From positions 1,178,001 through 1,242,000 of the forward strand of contig NZ_CP023994.1 of the NCBI RefSeq assembly GCF_003194085.1: a DNA stretch of 64,000 bases. Direction: 5' to 3'. Positions 16,805 through 25,960 of this stretch are shown here, piece after piece. The position numbers and the translations under genes were made by a program. The notes under the pieces are model-generated. The model searched no databases and was not told the DNA's origin. It worked only from the letters and a program-made list of their open reading frames with translations. The first letter of the stretch is position 1. Each line of letters begins with the position of its first letter. Origin of the DNA: Aurantimicrobium photophilum. Its GTDB lineage: Bacteria; Actinomycetota; Actinomycetes; Actinomycetales; Microbacteriaceae.

Positions 16805-18682
16805 TTAGAAGTCGATGGAACGAATACGGCGCTTGACGAAGTCAAGCTCGCCATCAGCATTTCGTGTCAACGTCATCACACGCATGAAGTCAGGGTTGAT
16901 TTCACGGGCAATGAAAAAGGCAATGAATCCCATCACGAGAGCAATGATCGAGAGAGGAATAGCACCGGCAGTCAATGCGCCGGTGAAGGCCAACTCTGCT
17001 GGGGTATCAGTGGATGTAGCCAGAAGAGTGCCGTCTGCAGTGATCTTGAAGTAGACCTTTTCTTCCACAGCAGCACCATCAGATCGTGTTGCACTGAAGG
17101 TAATAGAGTGCCATCCAGCTTCAAGGTTGTCAGGAATAGTCACCGAGGTATTGAAGGAGCTCGATACTGTGCGGCCTTGTGCAAGGATTTGTGGGGTGCT
17201 TCTCAAGACCACAGCGTAATCAGTGCTCAGCGCAAGATCAGTTGCCGAAATGGTGACATCCTCACCCACAATCTTTTGACCAGGAGCAACAGGAATGGTG
17301 AAGCTCACGGGTGAAGCTGGAGCTGAAGGAGTCGGGTTAGCACCATCAAAAGGCTGCGAAACGTGAGCCATCCATCGGGGGCTGACACTGTTATTGAAGA
17401 GGGTGGCGAAGTAATTGAGGTTTCCTGCTTGACTCACCACAAAAACACCTGCAGCAGTATCGATAGAGATTTCTGCGCTCGTGGGAGTAGCGAATTTCAC
17501 TGCATTCCAGTACTGAGTTGCCGAACCAGAAACACTTGAGGTCGACTTCACGCAGGTGATGCCGCTGTTTGCAGTTTGAGTAACGCCACCAATTCGGATG
17601 GCCGTGATGCCGCAGGTGGAGGAAGAAGGATTCCAAGCGGCGTAGTTCTGGCTGTTACTACTCACAGAGCCAGGGACCGTATAGAAGATGTCGTTGTATG
17701 GGTCGCCCAGAATGTAGTTGATTTGGTCGACTGCGGCGCCAGCTGAATAACCACCAAACGTCATGGTGAACGCGGGAACGTTAGCCCCGACAGCGAGTGT
17801 GGAAAAAGAGGGCGAGGACCCCCGCTGAAAGCTGGAGCTCCCAACTGTAAAGGGAGTGGACTGGCTCTGCTGGTTTTGTGGAGAAGACCCAATTGTCACC
17901 ATAGCTCCACCAAAGTTCATCTGGGGTGGTGAACCGGGGGTCTGCGACAGGTTGATATTTAGTCCTGCTGAGCTTCCTGCGCCTTGGCCGTTAGGGGTGG
18001 TGAAGGCATTCGCCAACATCGTCACGACAAAGTTTGTGTTGGCGTCGAAATCAATACCAGTCCAGTTATAGGAAACCGAGTTTTGGGTGGCGTTGATTGT
18101 GCATCCGGCGCTGCTCACGCTGAGGGTCACATCGGAGCAGTCAGTTGTGTTGTTGGGAACGAACCCAGTGGTGATAAAACTAACGCCACCCGTGGTTCCA
18201 GAGATGAAAGAGTCGTGACTAAAAGAGGCGGTAATCGGTGTGGTCACGAGCGTGCTCGCTGGCAGCTGAGAAACGTTAGAGGTAACGGTGATCACAGAAG
18301 CGACGCTGACTTGAATAGTCGCGGTGGCTGTTGCAGCAGAACCCGTGGTGGTTGACGTTCCAGATGCCGTGACAGTGTGCGTCACCGGCGCATAGGCAAC
18401 TGTTGGAGTGCCCGAGATAGTTGCAGTGTCACCGCTTGTCGACATAGACAGTCCTGCAGGAAGTGCAGGCGTGATTGTGAAGGTTGTTCCTCCTGAAACA
18501 AAGCCAACGGCAGTGAATGCAGGGGTACGCCACAACTGAGAGTTGAGAGTTCCCTGCAGGTAGTGATCTGACTGAGTGATGCTTTCACTACTGGTGGAAT
18601 ATGACGGAGCAACAAAACCTAATGCTGCAGCAATGCTCAAAACAAGGGAGAGCAGGAGGGTACGAACAGCAATCTTCTTCAC
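16805..18682 (-). CDS. Secreted surface protein with putative Ig module and LAFTG-TM tail
   Basis: A 625-aa exported protein. Residues 1-29 are a signal peptide (TLLLSLVLSIAAALGFVAPSYS). Residues about 50-110 contain ITPALPAGLSMSTSGDTATISGTPT, the signature of a He_PIG/cadherin-like putative Ig domain. The rest is Ser/Thr/Asn-rich with isolated cysteine pairs (TTDCSDVTLSVSSAGC). Near the C terminus LAFTGA (564-569) precedes a membrane helix, but 33 residues follow it, far longer than a normal sortase tail. The GTG start has TATCTT (complement of 18689-18694) 6 bases upstream. Function unknown; adhesion or envelope role inferred. Confidence 0.72.
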   Translation of the reverse strand: MKKIAVRTLLLSLVLSIAAALGFVAPSYSTSSESITQSDHYLQGTLNSQLWRTPAFTAVGFVSGGTTFTITPALPAGLSMSTSGDTATISGTPTVAYAPVTHTVTASGTSTTTGSAATATATIQVSVASVITVTSNVSQLPASTLVTTPITASFSHDSFISGTTGGVSFITTGFVPNNTTDCSDVTLSVSSAGCTINATQNSVSYNWTGIDFDANTNFVVTMLANAFTTPNGQGAGSSAGLNINLSQTPGSPPQMNFGGAMVTIGSSPQNQQSQSTPFTVGSSSFQRGSSPSFSTLAVGANVPAFTMTFGGYSAGAAVDQINYILGDPYNDIFYTVPGSVSSNSQNYAAWNPSSSTCGITAIRIGGVTQTANSGITCVKSTSSVSGSATQYWNAVKFATPTSAEISIDTAAGVFVVSQAGNLNYFATLFNNSVSPRWMAHVSQPFDGANPTPSAPASPVSFTIPVAPGQKIVGEDVTISATDLALSTDYAVVLRSTPQILAQGRTVSSSFNTSVTIPDNLEAGWHSITFSATRSDGAAVEEKVYFKITADGTLLATSTDTPAELAFTGALTAGAIPLSIIALVMGFIAFFIAREINPDFMRVMTLTRNADGELDFVKRRIRSIDF

Positions 18683-18762
18683 CCGTCAAAGATACCGGGT
18701 TATAGGGGTTTGGTTTAACTCAGGAACCGCTCAGGTAAGGGGATTAACCCCTAGTGCAGGAC

Positions 18763-20070
18763 TTAGTTGAAGCCAGGAAGGTTACGCTGCTGCTCGCCAA
18801 TGTAGAGCTGCTGTGGGCGACCAATCTTGGTCTGTGGGTCGAGGTTCATCTCGCGCCAGTGAGCGATCCAACCAGGCAGACGTCCCAGTGCGAAGAGCAC
18901 AGTGAACATACGGGTGGGGAAACCCATGGCCTTGTAGATCACGCCGGTGTAGAAGTCGACGTTGGGGTAGAGCTTACGCTCCTTGAAGTAGTCGTCCTCG
19001 AGAGCGATGCCTTCGAGTTCCTTTGCAATACCCAGCAGTGGGTCGTTCACACCGAGAGCTGCGAGAACCTCATCTGCGGTGTCCTTAACCAGACGTGCAC
19101 GAGGGTCGTAGTTCTTGTACACACGGTGTCCGAAGCCCATCAGGCGGACACCGTCTTCCTTGTTCTTGACGCGCTCAACATACTTCGAAACGGATTCGCC
19201 TGATGCCTGGATTTCACCGAGCATGGTGAGCACTGCTTCGTTAGCACCACCGTGAAGAGGGCCGAACAGAGCGTTGATACCGGCAGAGACGGACGCAAAC
19301 ATGTTGGCGTCGGTGGAGCCGACGAGACGAACGGTCGAGGTGGAGGCGTTCTGCTCATGGTCTGCGTGCAGAATAAGCAGGCGCTCAAGAGCGTTAACCA
19401 CAACTGGGTTCTGAACGTATGGCTCAGCCTTGTTGCCGAAAGTCAGGCGCAGGAAGTTCTCAACGTAAGAGAGGGAGTTGTCTGGGTAGAGACGAGCCTG
19501 ACCGATGCTCTTCTTGTGAGCGTAGGCAGCCATCACGGGAAGCTTGGCCAACAGGCGGTAGGTCGAGGTCTCAACCTGTTCTGCATTGTTGGGGTCGAGG
19601 GAGTCTTCGTAGTAGGTAGACAGTGCAGAAACACCAGCAGATAGAACAGGCATGGGGTGTGCACGGCGAGGGAAACCGGAGAAGAAGTCCTTGAGATCCT
19701 CGTGCAGCAGGGTGTGCATACGGATCTTGTCTTCAAAGTTCTCGTACTCGTTCTGAGTAGGTACTTCTCCGTGGATCAGAAGGTATGCAGTCTGCAGGAA
19801 GTTAAGGTTAGTGGCCACCTGGTCGATGGGATAGCCGCGATAACGCAGAATTCCCTGCTCACCGTCGATGTAGGTGATTTTCGACTTGGTGGAAGCGGTG
19901 TTAACGAAGCCATAGTCCAGTGCAGTGAGACCGGTCTGCTTGGTAAGCGAGGACAAATCGATGGAGGGAGCACCCTCGGTTCCACGAAGGACCGGAAGTT
20001 CAACGGTCTTTCCGCCATAGGTGAGCGAAACTACGTCGCCTGTGGGCACTGAATTAGTGGCTTCAGTCAC
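18763..20070 (-). CDS. gltA: Citrate synthase
   Basis: A 435-aa type II (hexameric-type) citrate synthase condensing acetyl-CoA and oxaloacetate. Seen: catalytic His regions LILHADHEQNAST and GFGHRVYKNYDPRA, and GPLHGGANEAVLTML. The frame extends 30 codons upstream, but the GTG at 20068-20070 has AGGAG at proper distance and gives the usual N terminus (VTEATNSVPTGDVV). It entrenches the TCA cycle and supplies carbon to 2-oxoglutarate. Downstream is the surface protein on the same strand, with its own predicted promoter. Confidence 0.95.
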   Translation of the reverse strand: MTEATNSVPTGDVVSLTYGGKTVELPVLRGTEGAPSIDLSSLTKQTGLTALDYGFVNTASTKSKITYIDGEQGILRYRGYPIDQVATNLNFLQTAYLLIHGEVPTQNEYENFEDKIRMHTLLHEDLKDFFSGFPRRAHPMPVLSAGVSALSTYYEDSLDPNNAEQVETSTYRLLAKLPVMAAYAHKKSIGQARLYPDNSLSYVENFLRLTFGNKAEPYVQNPVVVNALERLLILHADHEQNASTSTVRLVGSTDANMFASVSAGINALFGPLHGGANEAVLTMLGEIQASGESVSKYVERVKNKEDGVRLMGFGHRVYKNYDPRARLVKDTADEVLAALGVNDPLLGIAKELEGIALEDDYFKERKLYPNVDFYTGVIYKAMGFPTRMFTVLFALGRLPGWIAHWREMNLDPQTKIGRPQQLYIGEQQRNLPGFN

Positions 20071-20172
20071 GAAGACTCCTTGTGGATACTGTCTGGGTGA
20101 TCGGGTACCCAGGTGCTCCGTTGTGACGGAATTCCCTGAATTATCCAAGCCTATTGGCAAAAAGTGCTGTTA

Positions 20173-21276
20173 TTACACACTCATTAAGCGACGAGCGGCC
20201 TCAGCAATACGCTCATCGGTTTCAGTCAGCGACAGGCGCACGTGCTGGGGATAGAAATCTCCATAGAAAACACCGGGGCCGGCAATGATTCCCAAGCCCG
20301 CAAGCTTGTCAATAGAAGCCCATGCATCCACGCCTTCGGTCACCCAGAGGTAGAGTCCTGCTTCACTGTGATCAAGACGGTAACCAGCAGAATTCAGTGC
20401 AGGAATGAGCAGGTCACGGCGAGCGCGGTAGAGCTCTTTCTGAGCAGCAACGTGGGCATCGTCAGCCAGGGCAGCAACCATGGCTGCCTGCACGGGGCCT
20501 GGCTGCATCATGCCCGCGTGCTTACGAATGTTGGTGAGTTGAGCAATGAGCTGTGCATCACCTGCAACGAAAGCTGCGCGATACCCAGCCAAGTTGGACT
20601 GCTTGCTCAGAGAGTAGGCGGTGAGGATTCCGGTGAGGTCTCCCCCGGTCACATCGGGGTCGAGCAGGGAAGGAATGGGTTCGTATTCCCAGCGACCTGC
20701 CCAGCCGAGTTCGGCATAACATTCGTCTCCGACGATGTAGGCGCCGAGTTCTCGGGCGCGCTCAACGCGAGCTTTGAGCTGTGCCTTATCGAGCACGCGA
20801 CCATCAGGGTTTCCGGGGCTGTTGAGCCACACCAGCTTGGTGTTCTTCGGCCATTCGGCAGGATCGTCAGAGGGGAACGGGGTGGCCTCGGCCATCCGTG
20901 TCCCGATGTCATAGGTGGGGTAGGCAGCGGTGGGGTGAACCACCACATCGCCAGGGCCCAAACGCAGCATGAACGGCAACCAGGCAACAAATTCTTTGGA
21001 ACCGATGGTGGGAAGCACGTTTTCCACACCAAGCCCGGTCACACCGCGACGACGAGCAAACCACTCCACAATCGCTTCGCGCAGGGCAGGGGTGCCCATC
21101 GTGGTGGGGTACGCGTGAGAGTCAGTGGCCTTGGCCAGTGCGTCACGAATAACCGCAGGGGTGGGATCTACCGGTGAACCGATGGAGAGATCAATAGCTC
21201 CACCCGGGTGAGCTTTCGCCTTCGCCACGTAGGGCGCCATGGCATCCCACGGGTATTCAGGCAGCTCGGTGAGCAT
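20173..21276 (-). CDS. dapC: Succinyldiaminopimelate aminotransferase
   Basis: A 367-aa fold-type I aminotransferase giving N-succinyl-diaminopimelate. Seen: N-terminal LPEYPWDAMAPYVAKAKAHPGGAIDLSIGSPVDPTP typical of actinobacterial DapC, the WLNSPGNPDGRV motif, and the PLP lysine in AYSLSKQSNLAGYRAAF. It sits 5 bases after the ferredoxin stop, a conserved fdxA-dapC operon in Actinobacteria. It completes, with dapD and dapE 10 kb away, three consecutive steps of the succinylase pathway. Confidence 0.92.
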   Translation of the reverse strand: MLTELPEYPWDAMAPYVAKAKAHPGGAIDLSIGSPVDPTPAVIRDALAKATDSHAYPTTMGTPALREAIVEWFARRRGVTGLGVENVLPTIGSKEFVAWLPFMLRLGPGDVVVHPTAAYPTYDIGTRMAEATPFPSDDPAEWPKNTKLVWLNSPGNPDGRVLDKAQLKARVERARELGAYIVGDECYAELGWAGRWEYEPIPSLLDPDVTGGDLTGILTAYSLSKQSNLAGYRAAFVAGDAQLIAQLTNIRKHAGMMQPGPVQAAMVAALADDAHVAAQKELYRARRDLLIPALNSAGYRLDHSEAGLYLWVTEGVDAWASIDKLAGLGIIAGPGVFYGDFYPQHVRLSLTETDERIAEAARRLMSV

Positions 21277-21281
21277 GAAAC

Positions 21282-21599
21282 TTAAGCCTGGGGTGGAAGA
21301 GCAGTGATGACAGCGTGGTCACCCTTGATCACACCGACCTTGGCAGCGCCACCGGGAGAACCAATCTCCTGGAAGAATTCCACGTTGGCCTTGTAGTAGT
21401 CAGCCCACTGCTCTGGAAGGTCATCTTCGTAGTAAATGGCTTCAACAGGGCAGACAGGTTCACACGCACCACAGTCGACGCACTCGTCAGGGTGGATGTA
21501 GAGCATACGGTCGCCTTCGTAGATGCAGTCCACGGGGCATTCATCGATGCAGGCACGGTCCTTGACGTCTACACATGGCAGGGCAATGACGTAGGTCAA
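21282..21599 (-). CDS. fdxA: 7Fe-8S ferredoxin
   Basis: A 105-aa electron carrier with one 3Fe-4S and one 4Fe-4S cluster. Cysteines at 9, 17, 21, 25, 40, 43, 46 and 50 give the CxxxxxxxCxxxCxxxCP and CxxCxxCxxxCP patterns. The start is TTG (21597-21599), supported by GGAG 8 bases upstream and by the invariant MTYVIA beginning. It is upstream of dapC in the same operon. Confidence 0.93.
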   Translation of the reverse strand: MTYVIALPCVDVKDRACIDECPVDCIYEGDRMLYIHPDECVDCGACEPVCPVEAIYYEDDLPEQWADYYKANVEFFQEIGSPGGAAKVGVIKGDHAVITALPPQA

Positions 21600-21639
21600 C
21601 TTGTTACTCCTTCAGGAAGGGACTGTACTTGAGACAAGT

Positions 21640-22062
21640 TTATGCGGTTACGGCAGTGCCGTTGTCCGCGCCACGGTGACGCTGAGGCAAGCGAGGCCAT
21701 GCGACCACGATCGTGGCAATCAGTGTGGGCGCTATCGCCCAGATTGTGCCCCAGAGGTTATTGGGAATGAGTACAGATCCACCAGTGCTGGCCTGGCTGA
21801 GCATAAAGACCATGGCAACGAGTCCCAGTGCGGCAACGAGGACAACAAGACGGTCCTGTACCACGATGCGCAGTCCCACTAAGAAGCCGGTTACCACCAG
21901 CACCCCCAGAATCAATCCCCAGGGCACGTCCACTTCGGCAATTGTGATCACGCTTTGGTGAACCACGGTAGTCACAGAACCCACGAAGAGCCCCAGGAGG
22001 AAGCCGCCAGCGCTCAGGAGCAGGCGCTGTGGGAATGGGCGGAGAGGTGCAGTTTCGGGCAT
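21640..22062 (-). CDS. Four-helix membrane protein, possibly DUF6113
   Basis: A 140-aa protein with about four hydrophobic spans (LLLSAGGFLLGLFVGSVTTV; PWGLILGVLVVTGFLVGLRI; LVVLVAALGLVAMVFML; IWAIAPTLIATIVVAW) and a short hydrophilic tail. Its place directly upstream of fdxA-dapC on the same strand resembles the DUF6113 neighbour seen in other Actinobacteria, but the family assignment is from memory of gene order, not a search. Function unknown. Confidence 0.6.
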   Translation of the reverse strand: MPETAPLRPFPQRLLLSAGGFLLGLFVGSVTTVVHQSVITIAEVDVPWGLILGVLVVTGFLVGLRIVVQDRLVVLVAALGLVAMVFMLSQASTGGSVLIPNNLWGTIWAIAPTLIATIVVAWPRLPQRHRGADNGTAVTA

Positions 22063-22141
22063 TCCCCCAGTGTATCTAGCTAAATTTCGTTCGTATCCGT
22101 ATGATTATTTCCACTGAGTGAATGCTCAGAGATTGACGAGG

Positions 22142-22190
22142 TTAGGTAATCCTTACTAAGGTAAACCTAAGTTAGGCAACCCTAACTTTA
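22142..22190 (+). promoter_or_regulatory. Three tandem DtxR/IdeR-like iron boxes
   Basis: Three overlapping 19-bp sites start at 22142, 22157 and 22172, exactly 15 bases apart. They match the consensus TWAGGTWAGSCTWACCTWA at 15, 15 and 16 of 19 positions by hand count. A -10-like TAGATT follows at 22191-22196, so bound repressor would block the efeU promoter when iron is plentiful. Confidence 0.75.
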
Positions 22191-22219
22191 TAGATTCACA
22201 CGAAAGAGACGTGCACTTC

Positions 22220-23035
22220 ATGCTCGCAAACCTGCTCATCGGCCTCCGCGAAGGTCTTGAAGCCGCACTTATCATCGGAATTCTTGGCGCGTACTTAATC
22301 AAGATCAACAGACGCGACGTTCTTCCCAAAATGTGGATGGGTGTGGGCTTAGCTGCTCTTCTCTCCACCATCGTGGGAGTCATTCTTGGGGTCGGCGTTG
22401 CCACACTGGATGACCGATCCGAAGAAATCATGGCAGGCACCCTCTCTTTCCTTGCCGTCGGACTGGTCACGTGGATGATTTTCTGGATGGCCAAAACTGC
22501 CCGGAATTTAAAGTCTCACCTCGAATCAGATGTTGAGAATTCATTAGCGGGCAATGGCTGGGGAATCATGTTCGTGGCTTTCCTGGCTGTAGGGCGTGAA
22601 GGTGTGGAAACTGCGTTGTTCATTTGGGCAGCAGCGAACGCCACCGGCGAGCGCATCCTCCCCGTCCTGGGAGCATTCATCGGATTGGGCATCGCTGCAG
22701 TTTTGGGATGGCTCATCTTCAAGGGAATGGTGCGCCTCAACCTCAAGAAATTCTTCGCCTGGTCAGGCGCATTCCTCATCATTGTTGCCGCTGGGATCCT
22801 GAGCTACGGCATTCACGAATTCCAAGAAGCAGGAATCCTCCCTGGCGATGCCGACAAGGCTTTCAACGTCAGCGCAGTTATTGCTCCAGACACCTGGTAT
22901 GCGGTTCTCCTTCGCGGCACAATCGGGTTCACCCCCGAAATGGCATGGGGTCAGATCATTGGCTGGGCGCTTTACGTCGGAATCACACTAACTGTCTTCC
23001 TGCGTCAGATTAATGCGAAAACCCCCGCCAAGTAA
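22220..23035 (+). CDS. efeU: FTR1-family iron permease (EfeU-like)
   Basis: A 271-aa seven-helix iron transporter. Seen: two REGxE motifs, GLREGLEAALI near residue 12 and GREGVETALF near residue 120, which bind iron. The ATG at 22220 is preferred to the GTG at 22211 because family members begin MLANLLIGLREGLEA; AAAGAG lies about 11 bases upstream. The usual EfeO and EfeB partners are absent, so it may act alone or with proteins elsewhere. Iron-box control fits an uptake role under iron shortage. Confidence 0.88.
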   Translation: MLANLLIGLREGLEAALIIGILGAYLIKINRRDVLPKMWMGVGLAALLSTIVGVILGVGVATLDDRSEEIMAGTLSFLAVGLVTWMIFWMAKTARNLKSHLESDVENSLAGNGWGIMFVAFLAVGREGVETALFIWAAANATGERILPVLGAFIGLGIAAVLGWLIFKGMVRLNLKKFFAWSGAFLIIVAAGILSYGIHEFQEAGILPGDADKAFNVSAVIAPDTWYAVLLRGTIGFTPEMAWGQIIGWALYVGITLTVFLRQINAKTPAK

Positions 23036-23048
23036 GGCGAGGGTTTTC
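23017..23048. terminator. Bidirectional terminator between efeU and typA
   Basis: A 13-bp stem (gaaaacccccgcc/ggcgagggttttc) with one C-A mismatch on plus that becomes G-U on minus, so typA termination is favoured. It includes the efeU stop codon. Confidence 0.8.
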
Positions 23049-23074
23049 AGCTAGATCAAAAACGAGAACGAGAA

Positions 23075-24982
23075 TTACTCGTTCTGCTTCTTCAAGCGGC
23101 TAGCCGAGCGGGCACGAGCATTCGCGTCTAGCTCAACCTTACGAATACGCACGTGCTCAGGGGTAACCTCAACACACTCGTCTTCACGAGCGAACTCAAG
23201 GCACTCTTCCAAGGTGAGCTTGCGTGAGGGGGTCATGCGCTCAAAGCTGTCCGAGGTGGACTGACGCATATTAGTCAGCTGCTTTTCCTTGGTGATGTTG
23301 ACATCCATGTCTTCGGAACGTGAGTTCTCGCCGACAACCATGCCTTCATACACTTCCTGAGTGGGCTCCACGAAGAAGCTCATACGCTCCTGCAGTGCAA
23401 CCATGGCAAATGGAGTGGCAACACCGGCACGGTCAGCAACGATCGAACCGTTGGTGCGGGTCACGATGGAACCAGCCCAAGCTTCATAACCGTGAGACAC
23501 AGCGTTGGCGATACCAGCACCACGAGTAATGGTCATGAACTCAGTGCGGAAACCGATCAGACCACGGGAAGGAACGATGAATTCCATACGAACCCAGCCG
23601 GTGCCATGGTTCGTCATGGACTCCATGCGACCCTTACGAGCAGCGAGGAGCTGAGTCACAGCACCGAGGTATTCCTCAGGAGCATCGATGGTGAGGTGCT
23701 CGAAAGGCTCGTGAACCTTGCCGTCGACCTTCTTGGTCACTACCTGTGGCTTACCCACGGTGAGCTCGAAGCCTTCGCGGCGCATGTTCTCAACCAAGAT
23801 GGCCAGAGCAAGTTCACCACGACCCTGGATTTCCCAGGCGTCGGGGCGACCAATGTCAACGAGCTTGATAGAGACGTTACCGACGAGTTCGCGGTCCAAA
23901 CGGTCCTTCACCATACGAGCGGTGAGCTTGTGCCCCTTAACCTTGCCCACGATGGGCGAAGTGTTGGTTCCAATGGTCATCGAGATTGCGGGGTCATCCA
24001 CGGTGATGGTGGGCAACGGACGAATGTCGTTGGGATCCGCAATGGTTTCACCAATGGTGATGTCTTCAATACCGGCGATAGCAACGATGTCACCAGGACC
24101 AGCTTCGTCAGTAGGGAAGCGCTCCAGTGCCTTGGTAATAAGAAGTTCAGTGATCTTCACGTTCGCCACGGAACCATCACTCTTGACCCAGGCAACCTGC
24201 TGGCCCTTCTTGATGTTGCCGTTGAAGATACGCAGCAGAGCAAGACGACCCAGGAATGGCGATGCATCCAGGTTGGTCACGTGAGCCTGCAGAGGGTGTG
24301 CGTCGTCATAGGAAGGAGCAGGAACGTGCTTCAGGATAGCTTCGAACAGAGGCTCGAGGTCATCGTTGTCAGGCAGTGAGCCATTCTCAGGCTTGTTGTG
24401 GCTGGCAGCACCGGCACGACCAGATGCGTAGACAACAGGAACATCCAGGATCGAGTCCAGGTCGAGGTCAGGAACGTCATCGGCCATGTCGGAAGCAAGA
24501 CCAAGAAGAAGGTCCTGGCTTTCGCCCACAACCTCATCGATACGAGCATCGGGACGGTCGGTCTTGTTGACTAGAAGAATCACGGGAAGCTTTGCTTCCA
24601 GTGCCTTACGCAGAACGAAGCGAGTCTGAGGAAGAGGGCCCTCAGATGCGTCAACGAGAAGAACAACGCCGTCCACCATGGACAGACCGCGCTCCACCTC
24701 GCCACCGAAGTCGGCGTGGCCGGGGGTGTCAATCACGTTGATGATGATGGGGCCGTTGTCGGCGTGCTTTCCCTCGTAGGACACAGACGTGTTCTTCGCG
24801 AGGATGGTGATGCCCTTTTCGCGTTCGAGGTCGTTGGAGTCCATCATGCGGTCTTCGCCAGCAAAGTGGGCGTCGAACGAGTTGGTCTGCTTGAGCATTG
24901 CGTCTACAAGCGTGGTCTTACCGTGGTCAACGTGAGCAACGATTGCAACGTTGCGGCGGTCTGAGCGGAGGGCGTGCGCCAT
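23075..24982 (-). CDS. typA: GTPase TypA/BipA
   Basis: A 635-aa translational GTPase that binds ribosomes and affects stress and large-subunit assembly. Seen: G1 AHVDHGKTTL, the ITILAKNTSV switch, G3 DTPGHADFGGEV, G4 NKTDRPDAR, and the BipA-specific C-terminal region with VMRREGFELTVGKPQVV-like sequence and GFRTEFMT. The frame is open further upstream, but MAHALRSDRRN is the family N terminus, with GAGAGGA before the ATG ending at 24982. Confidence 0.95.
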   Translation of the reverse strand: MAHALRSDRRNVAIVAHVDHGKTTLVDAMLKQTNSFDAHFAGEDRMMDSNDLEREKGITILAKNTSVSYEGKHADNGPIIINVIDTPGHADFGGEVERGLSMVDGVVLLVDASEGPLPQTRFVLRKALEAKLPVILLVNKTDRPDARIDEVVGESQDLLLGLASDMADDVPDLDLDSILDVPVVYASGRAGAASHNKPENGSLPDNDDLEPLFEAILKHVPAPSYDDAHPLQAHVTNLDASPFLGRLALLRIFNGNIKKGQQVAWVKSDGSVANVKITELLITKALERFPTDEAGPGDIVAIAGIEDITIGETIADPNDIRPLPTITVDDPAISMTIGTNTSPIVGKVKGHKLTARMVKDRLDRELVGNVSIKLVDIGRPDAWEIQGRGELALAILVENMRREGFELTVGKPQVVTKKVDGKVHEPFEHLTIDAPEEYLGAVTQLLAARKGRMESMTNHGTGWVRMEFIVPSRGLIGFRTEFMTITRGAGIANAVSHGYEAWAGSIVTRTNGSIVADRAGVATPFAMVALQERMSFFVEPTQEVYEGMVVGENSRSEDMDVNITKEKQLTNMRQSTSDSFERMTPSRKLTLEECLEFAREDECVEVTPEHVRIRKVELDANARARSASRLKKQNE

Positions 24983-25130
24983 GAAAAATCCTCTCGATGA
25001 CCGAACATGGTCATCGTTGGTTAGAAGTGATTGCCCGACAAAATAAAACCAGCGGCACCACAGGTGTGCAATGCCGGGTAAATCGAGCATTTCAAGCATA
25101 CCGTAGGCATCTCTAACTAGGCTTATCGGC

Positions 25131-25907
25131 GTGAGTGAATGGACCCCGAAACAGCAACGTGCACGCACCTGGCTTGAGATTGCCATTGTGCTGGGACTCT
25201 CTCTGGGGTCCTCCGCGGTGTATTCGATTGTGTCGCTCATTCGAAAGCTCACTACTCCTGAAGCACTCAATGCTCAGAAGGCGGTCATCAACCAGCCTCT
25301 GTCGGATCAGCCCATCTTTGATCTGGTCTACCAACTCTTAGGTATCTTCTTTGGCCTGGTTCCTGTTGTGTTGGTGTTATGGCTGTTAGCGAAACCAGGC
25401 AACAGCGCGTTCACCCAATTGGGATTCAACTTCAAAGAACCCGGCAAAGACCTGCTGCGCGGATTTGGCTTGGCAGCGATTATTGGCATTCCAGGTCTAG
25501 GCCTCTACCTCGTCGGTAATGCCTTAGGAATTACGGTCACGATTGTTCCGACCGCACTGGATACCTACTGGTGGACTGTGCCGGTATTGGTCCTGGCAGC
25601 GCTGCGTGCAGCCCTGGTCGAAGAACTCATCGTCGTTGGCTACCTCTTCACTCGCCTGCGTGAATTTGGCTGGAAGACTTGGCAGATCATTCTCACGTCG
25701 GCTGCCTTGCGTGGCAGTTACCACCTGTATCAAGGTTTTGGTCCCTTCGTGGGCAACTTCGTGATGGGCGTGGTGTTCGGTTTGGCTTATCAGCGCTGGG
25801 GTCGCACGATGCCTCTCGTGATTGCGCACTGGATCTTGGACATTGTTTCCTTCACTGGCTATGCCGCAGTGAAGGCACTTGCTCCGGGCTTCCTGCCCGG
25901 CACCTAA
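25131..25907 (+). CDS. CPBP family intramembrane protease-like protein
   Basis: A 258-aa membrane protein of the CAAX protease/bacteriocin-processing (CPBP, Abi) family. Seen: motif 1 VEELIVVGYLF (Glu164-Glu165), motif 2 LRGSYHLYQG (His198) and motif 3 HWILD (His233, Asp237). The Arg of the usual EExxxR is replaced by Val169. About seven hydrophobic segments are present. The GTG start has TAGGCT (25118-25123) 7 bases upstream, so a leaderless transcript is predicted. Target unknown. Confidence 0.78.
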   Translation: MSEWTPKQQRARTWLEIAIVLGLSLGSSAVYSIVSLIRKLTTPEALNAQKAVINQPLSDQPIFDLVYQLLGIFFGLVPVVLVLWLLAKPGNSAFTQLGFNFKEPGKDLLRGFGLAAIIGIPGLGLYLVGNALGITVTIVPTALDTYWWTVPVLVLAALRAALVEELIVVGYLFTRLREFGWKTWQIILTSAALRGSYHLYQGFGPFVGNFVMGVVFGLAYQRWGRTMPLVIAHWILDIVSFTGYAAVKALAPGFLPGT

Positions 25908-25960
25908 ACCACCTTTCTTTCACAGCCAGCACATAAGAAACTCTCGGTAGGGTTGTACCT

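Noticed and set aside
16289-17314. A 341-codon plus-strand open frame across the ADH and surface-protein genes
   Set aside because: It spans two real minus-strand genes with clear motifs and shows no family features of its own.
20242-21177. A 311-codon plus-strand frame antisense to dapC
   Set aside because: Shadow of dapC; no recognisable features.
23492-24379. A 295-codon plus-strand frame antisense to typA
   Set aside because: Shadow of typA, whose G motifs are unmistakable.
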